DNA of 24,081 nucleotides from a virus, in the IMG/VR virus record IMGVR_UViG_3300005524_000022, positions 1 through 24,081 of that record; one strand, 5' to 3'. Below, in pieces: positions 23,748 through 24,081 of the stretch. Below the pieces are notes generated by a model. It did no database searches. It saw only the letters and a list, made by a program, of their open reading frames with translations, and was not told where the DNA came from. Both the position numbers and the translations under genes were made by a program. Position 1 is the stretch's first letter. Every line of letters begins with the position of its first letter.

Positions 23748-24081
23748 GTCCAGTAACTCTCGACTTCAGCAACGTCGAGGACAGTCAGTTCAAGCAGCTG
23801 CCATCCGGTGACTACGAGTGCACCATCTTCGCGATCAACACGAAGAAGGCGAAGGGAGACGGGTCCGAGTACCTCGAGTTCGTCTTCAAGCTCGCAGACT
23901 CCGAGCAGCGGTTGTGGAGAAACTACTCTCTGAAGCCGCAGGCTCTGTGGGCGCTCAAGCAGCTCCTCATCCGTCTCGGCTTCAGCGAGGACGAGGTCGG
24001 CGGACAGTTTCAGTTCAACGAGCAGGAACTCCTCGGTACGAAGGTCATCTGCCGCGTGAAGGAGACCGAGTACCAGGGTCG
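23744..24081 (+). CDS. DUF669-type ssDNA-binding protein (partial)
   Basis: About 112 residues before the right edge. SPVTLDFSNVEDSQFKQLPSGDYEC, then KAKGDGSEYLEFVFKL and RLWRNYSLKPQALWALKQLLIRLG match the DUF669 pattern, which in phages accompanies Sak4-like or RecT-like recombinases and behaves as an OB-fold single-strand-binding protein. The GTG start overlaps the stop of the Sak4-like gene (GTGA), supporting a functional pair. The C-terminus is missing. Confidence 0.85.
   Translation, partial: MSPVTLDFSNVEDSQFKQLPSGDYECTIFAINTKKAKGDGSEYLEFVFKLADSEQRLWRNYSLKPQALWALKQLLIRLGFSEDEVGGQFQFNEQELLGTKVICRVKETEYQG

Overview
The window reads as part of a tailed-phage (Caudoviricetes) genome that infects a high-GC Gram-positive (actinobacterial) host. 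The phage call rests on a divergent layout: terminase and small head-region genes on the minus strand, and a dense array of small early genes plus a replication/recombination block on the plus strand. The host call is inferred from the high GC content, frequent GTG starts, a secreted protein with an Rpf-like lysozyme-fold domain, and families common in actinophages (DUF6582-like, DUF6378-like, DUF2786, KTSC, Sak4 with DUF669). No integrase, repressor gene, tRNA, IS element or CRISPR array was recognised. The host genus cannot be read from the sequence.

Layout. (1) Positions 1-2680, minus strand: an operon read leftward with two small unknown proteins, the small terminase, two more small proteins, and the large terminase, which is cut by the left edge. 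It starts at a sigma70-type promoter (2689-2717) that lies almost directly on the first start codon. (2) Positions 2718-3080: a gene-free divergent control region with paired palindromes, a GC-rich block, a pyrimidine-rich stretch with TTCACAC repeats, and an A10 tract. (3) Positions 3081-16613, plus strand: about 45 small genes, usually overlapping by 1-8 nt (ATGA, GTGA, TGATG, TAGTG). Many encode CxxC zinc-ribbon mini-proteins. Recognisable members are two NUMOD3-repeat proteins, a SWIM zinc finger, a KTSC protein, an Rpf-like secreted protein, a DUF2786 protein, an endonuclease VII-like HNH nuclease and a T4 endonuclease V-like pyrimidine-dimer glycosylase. A stretch at 4303-4981 looks decayed: one frameshifted ORF, one ORF with a stop at codon 2, tandem repeats and a 16-bp inverted repeat. 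(4) Positions 16610-24081, plus strand: the replication/recombination block. It holds a primase-helicase fusion, a third NUMOD3 protein, a SNF2-like helicase, a DUF6378-like protein, a Cas4/AddB-like Fe-S nuclease, a Sak4-like ATPase and a DUF669-type ssDNA-binding protein that is cut by the right edge.

The most striking feature is regulatory. Eleven near-identical promoters (ten plus, one minus) have TTGATT (or a variant) and TATAAT separated by exactly 17 bp. Eight of them also share spacer sequence beyond the core (TCGNG at the 5' end, usually TCCAY at the 3' end). Several supply the stop codon of the gene in front, and one lies inside a coding frame. Downstream leaders share an AACGGAAAGGGG box ahead of the start codon. 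Two homologous intercistronic cassettes carry 12-bp hairpins with different stem sequence but the same GGTCGG loop. Together these suggest a phage-wide regulon built from repeated, possibly mobile, regulatory cassettes.
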